Of a stretch of 5,830 bases of DNA, positions 5,720-5,830 are shown piece by piece. Source of the stretch: Desulfuromonadaceae bacterium (GTDB lineage: Bacteria; Desulfobacterota; Desulfuromonadia; Desulfuromonadales; UBA2294). The stretch is taken from assembly GCA_024636225.1 (NCBI GenBank), contig JAGXHN010000034.1:1-5830 (forward strand), given 5' to 3'. Below the pieces are notes generated by a model. That model searched no databases. It was not told where the DNA came from and saw only the letters and a list, made by a program, of their open reading frames with translations. A program made the position numbers and the translations under genes. The stretch's first letter is position 1. Every line of letters starts with the position of its first letter.

Positions 5720-5830
5720 TGTCATTCCCGAAGCGATTTTGATCGGGAATCCAGATCATAAAGATCGAAAAGCTGGATTCCCGATTACCCCCTCGGGAAT
5801 GACAGGCTTTTCGCAGGTACTGAATAATTA
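5720..5830. mobile_element. MITE-like hairpin element, copy 2, inverted relative to copy 1
   Basis: The right end, read on the minus strand, matches the left end of copy 1 over 38 bases with three differences: TIR, then ACCTGCGAAAAGC, then TGTCATTCCCGA. It keeps both hairpins, each ATTCCCGA/TCGGGAAT (5724-5731 with 5743-5750; 5777-5784 with 5793-5800), with loops of 11 and 8 bases. The terminal repeat GTACTGAATAATTA ends exactly at the window edge. At the other side no clear terminal repeat is seen; TAACTGTAAAG at 5672-5682 is a poor match, so this copy may be decayed or cut short on its left. Confidence 0.65.

Overview
The window reads as an ordinary bacterial chromosome segment of moderate GC content. 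Protein style (a Sad/YneI-like aldehyde dehydrogenase, an unusual sirtuin, a creatinase-type M24 peptidase) and the TCATTCCCG/CGGGAATCC hairpin repeats suggest a Gram-negative proteobacterium in the broad sense, perhaps a Desulfuromonas/Geobacter-type member of the Desulfobacterota. That placement is an impression from the sequence and was not checked by any search.

Layout, left to right. (1) Positions 1-1111, minus strand: an aldehyde dehydrogenase whose C-terminus runs off the left edge. (2) Positions 1112-1267: a short divergent promoter region holding a perfect 17-nt palindrome over a predicted -10 box. (3) Positions 1268-3410, plus strand: a tight three-gene run (gaps of 4 and 9 nt) encoding a rhomboid intramembrane serine protease, a YbaK-type aminoacyl-tRNA deacylase and a sirtuin. 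(4) Positions 3433-3894: a promoter and a small protein made almost entirely of an exact 18-residue repeat around a KPYG motif. (5) Positions 3904-4051: a 148-bp element with terminal inverted repeats and two internal hairpins, between convergent genes. (6) Positions 4094-5284, minus strand: an M24 metallopeptidase of the Xaa-Pro dipeptidase/creatinase type. (7) Positions 5285-5719: AT-rich non-coding DNA with operator-like repeats, an orphan plus-strand terminator and a perfect small hairpin. (8) Positions 5720-5830: a second, inverted copy of the hairpin element, reaching the right edge.

The genes do not form one pathway. The rhomboid-deacylase-sirtuin run is probably one transcript linking membrane proteolysis, tRNA proofreading and NAD-dependent deacylation, but no shared substrate is visible. 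The most novel-looking items are the 18-residue repeat protein, whose first and last half-repeats look able to close a symmetrical ring, and the inverted pair of non-autonomous elements that bracket the peptidase gene and its long upstream region.
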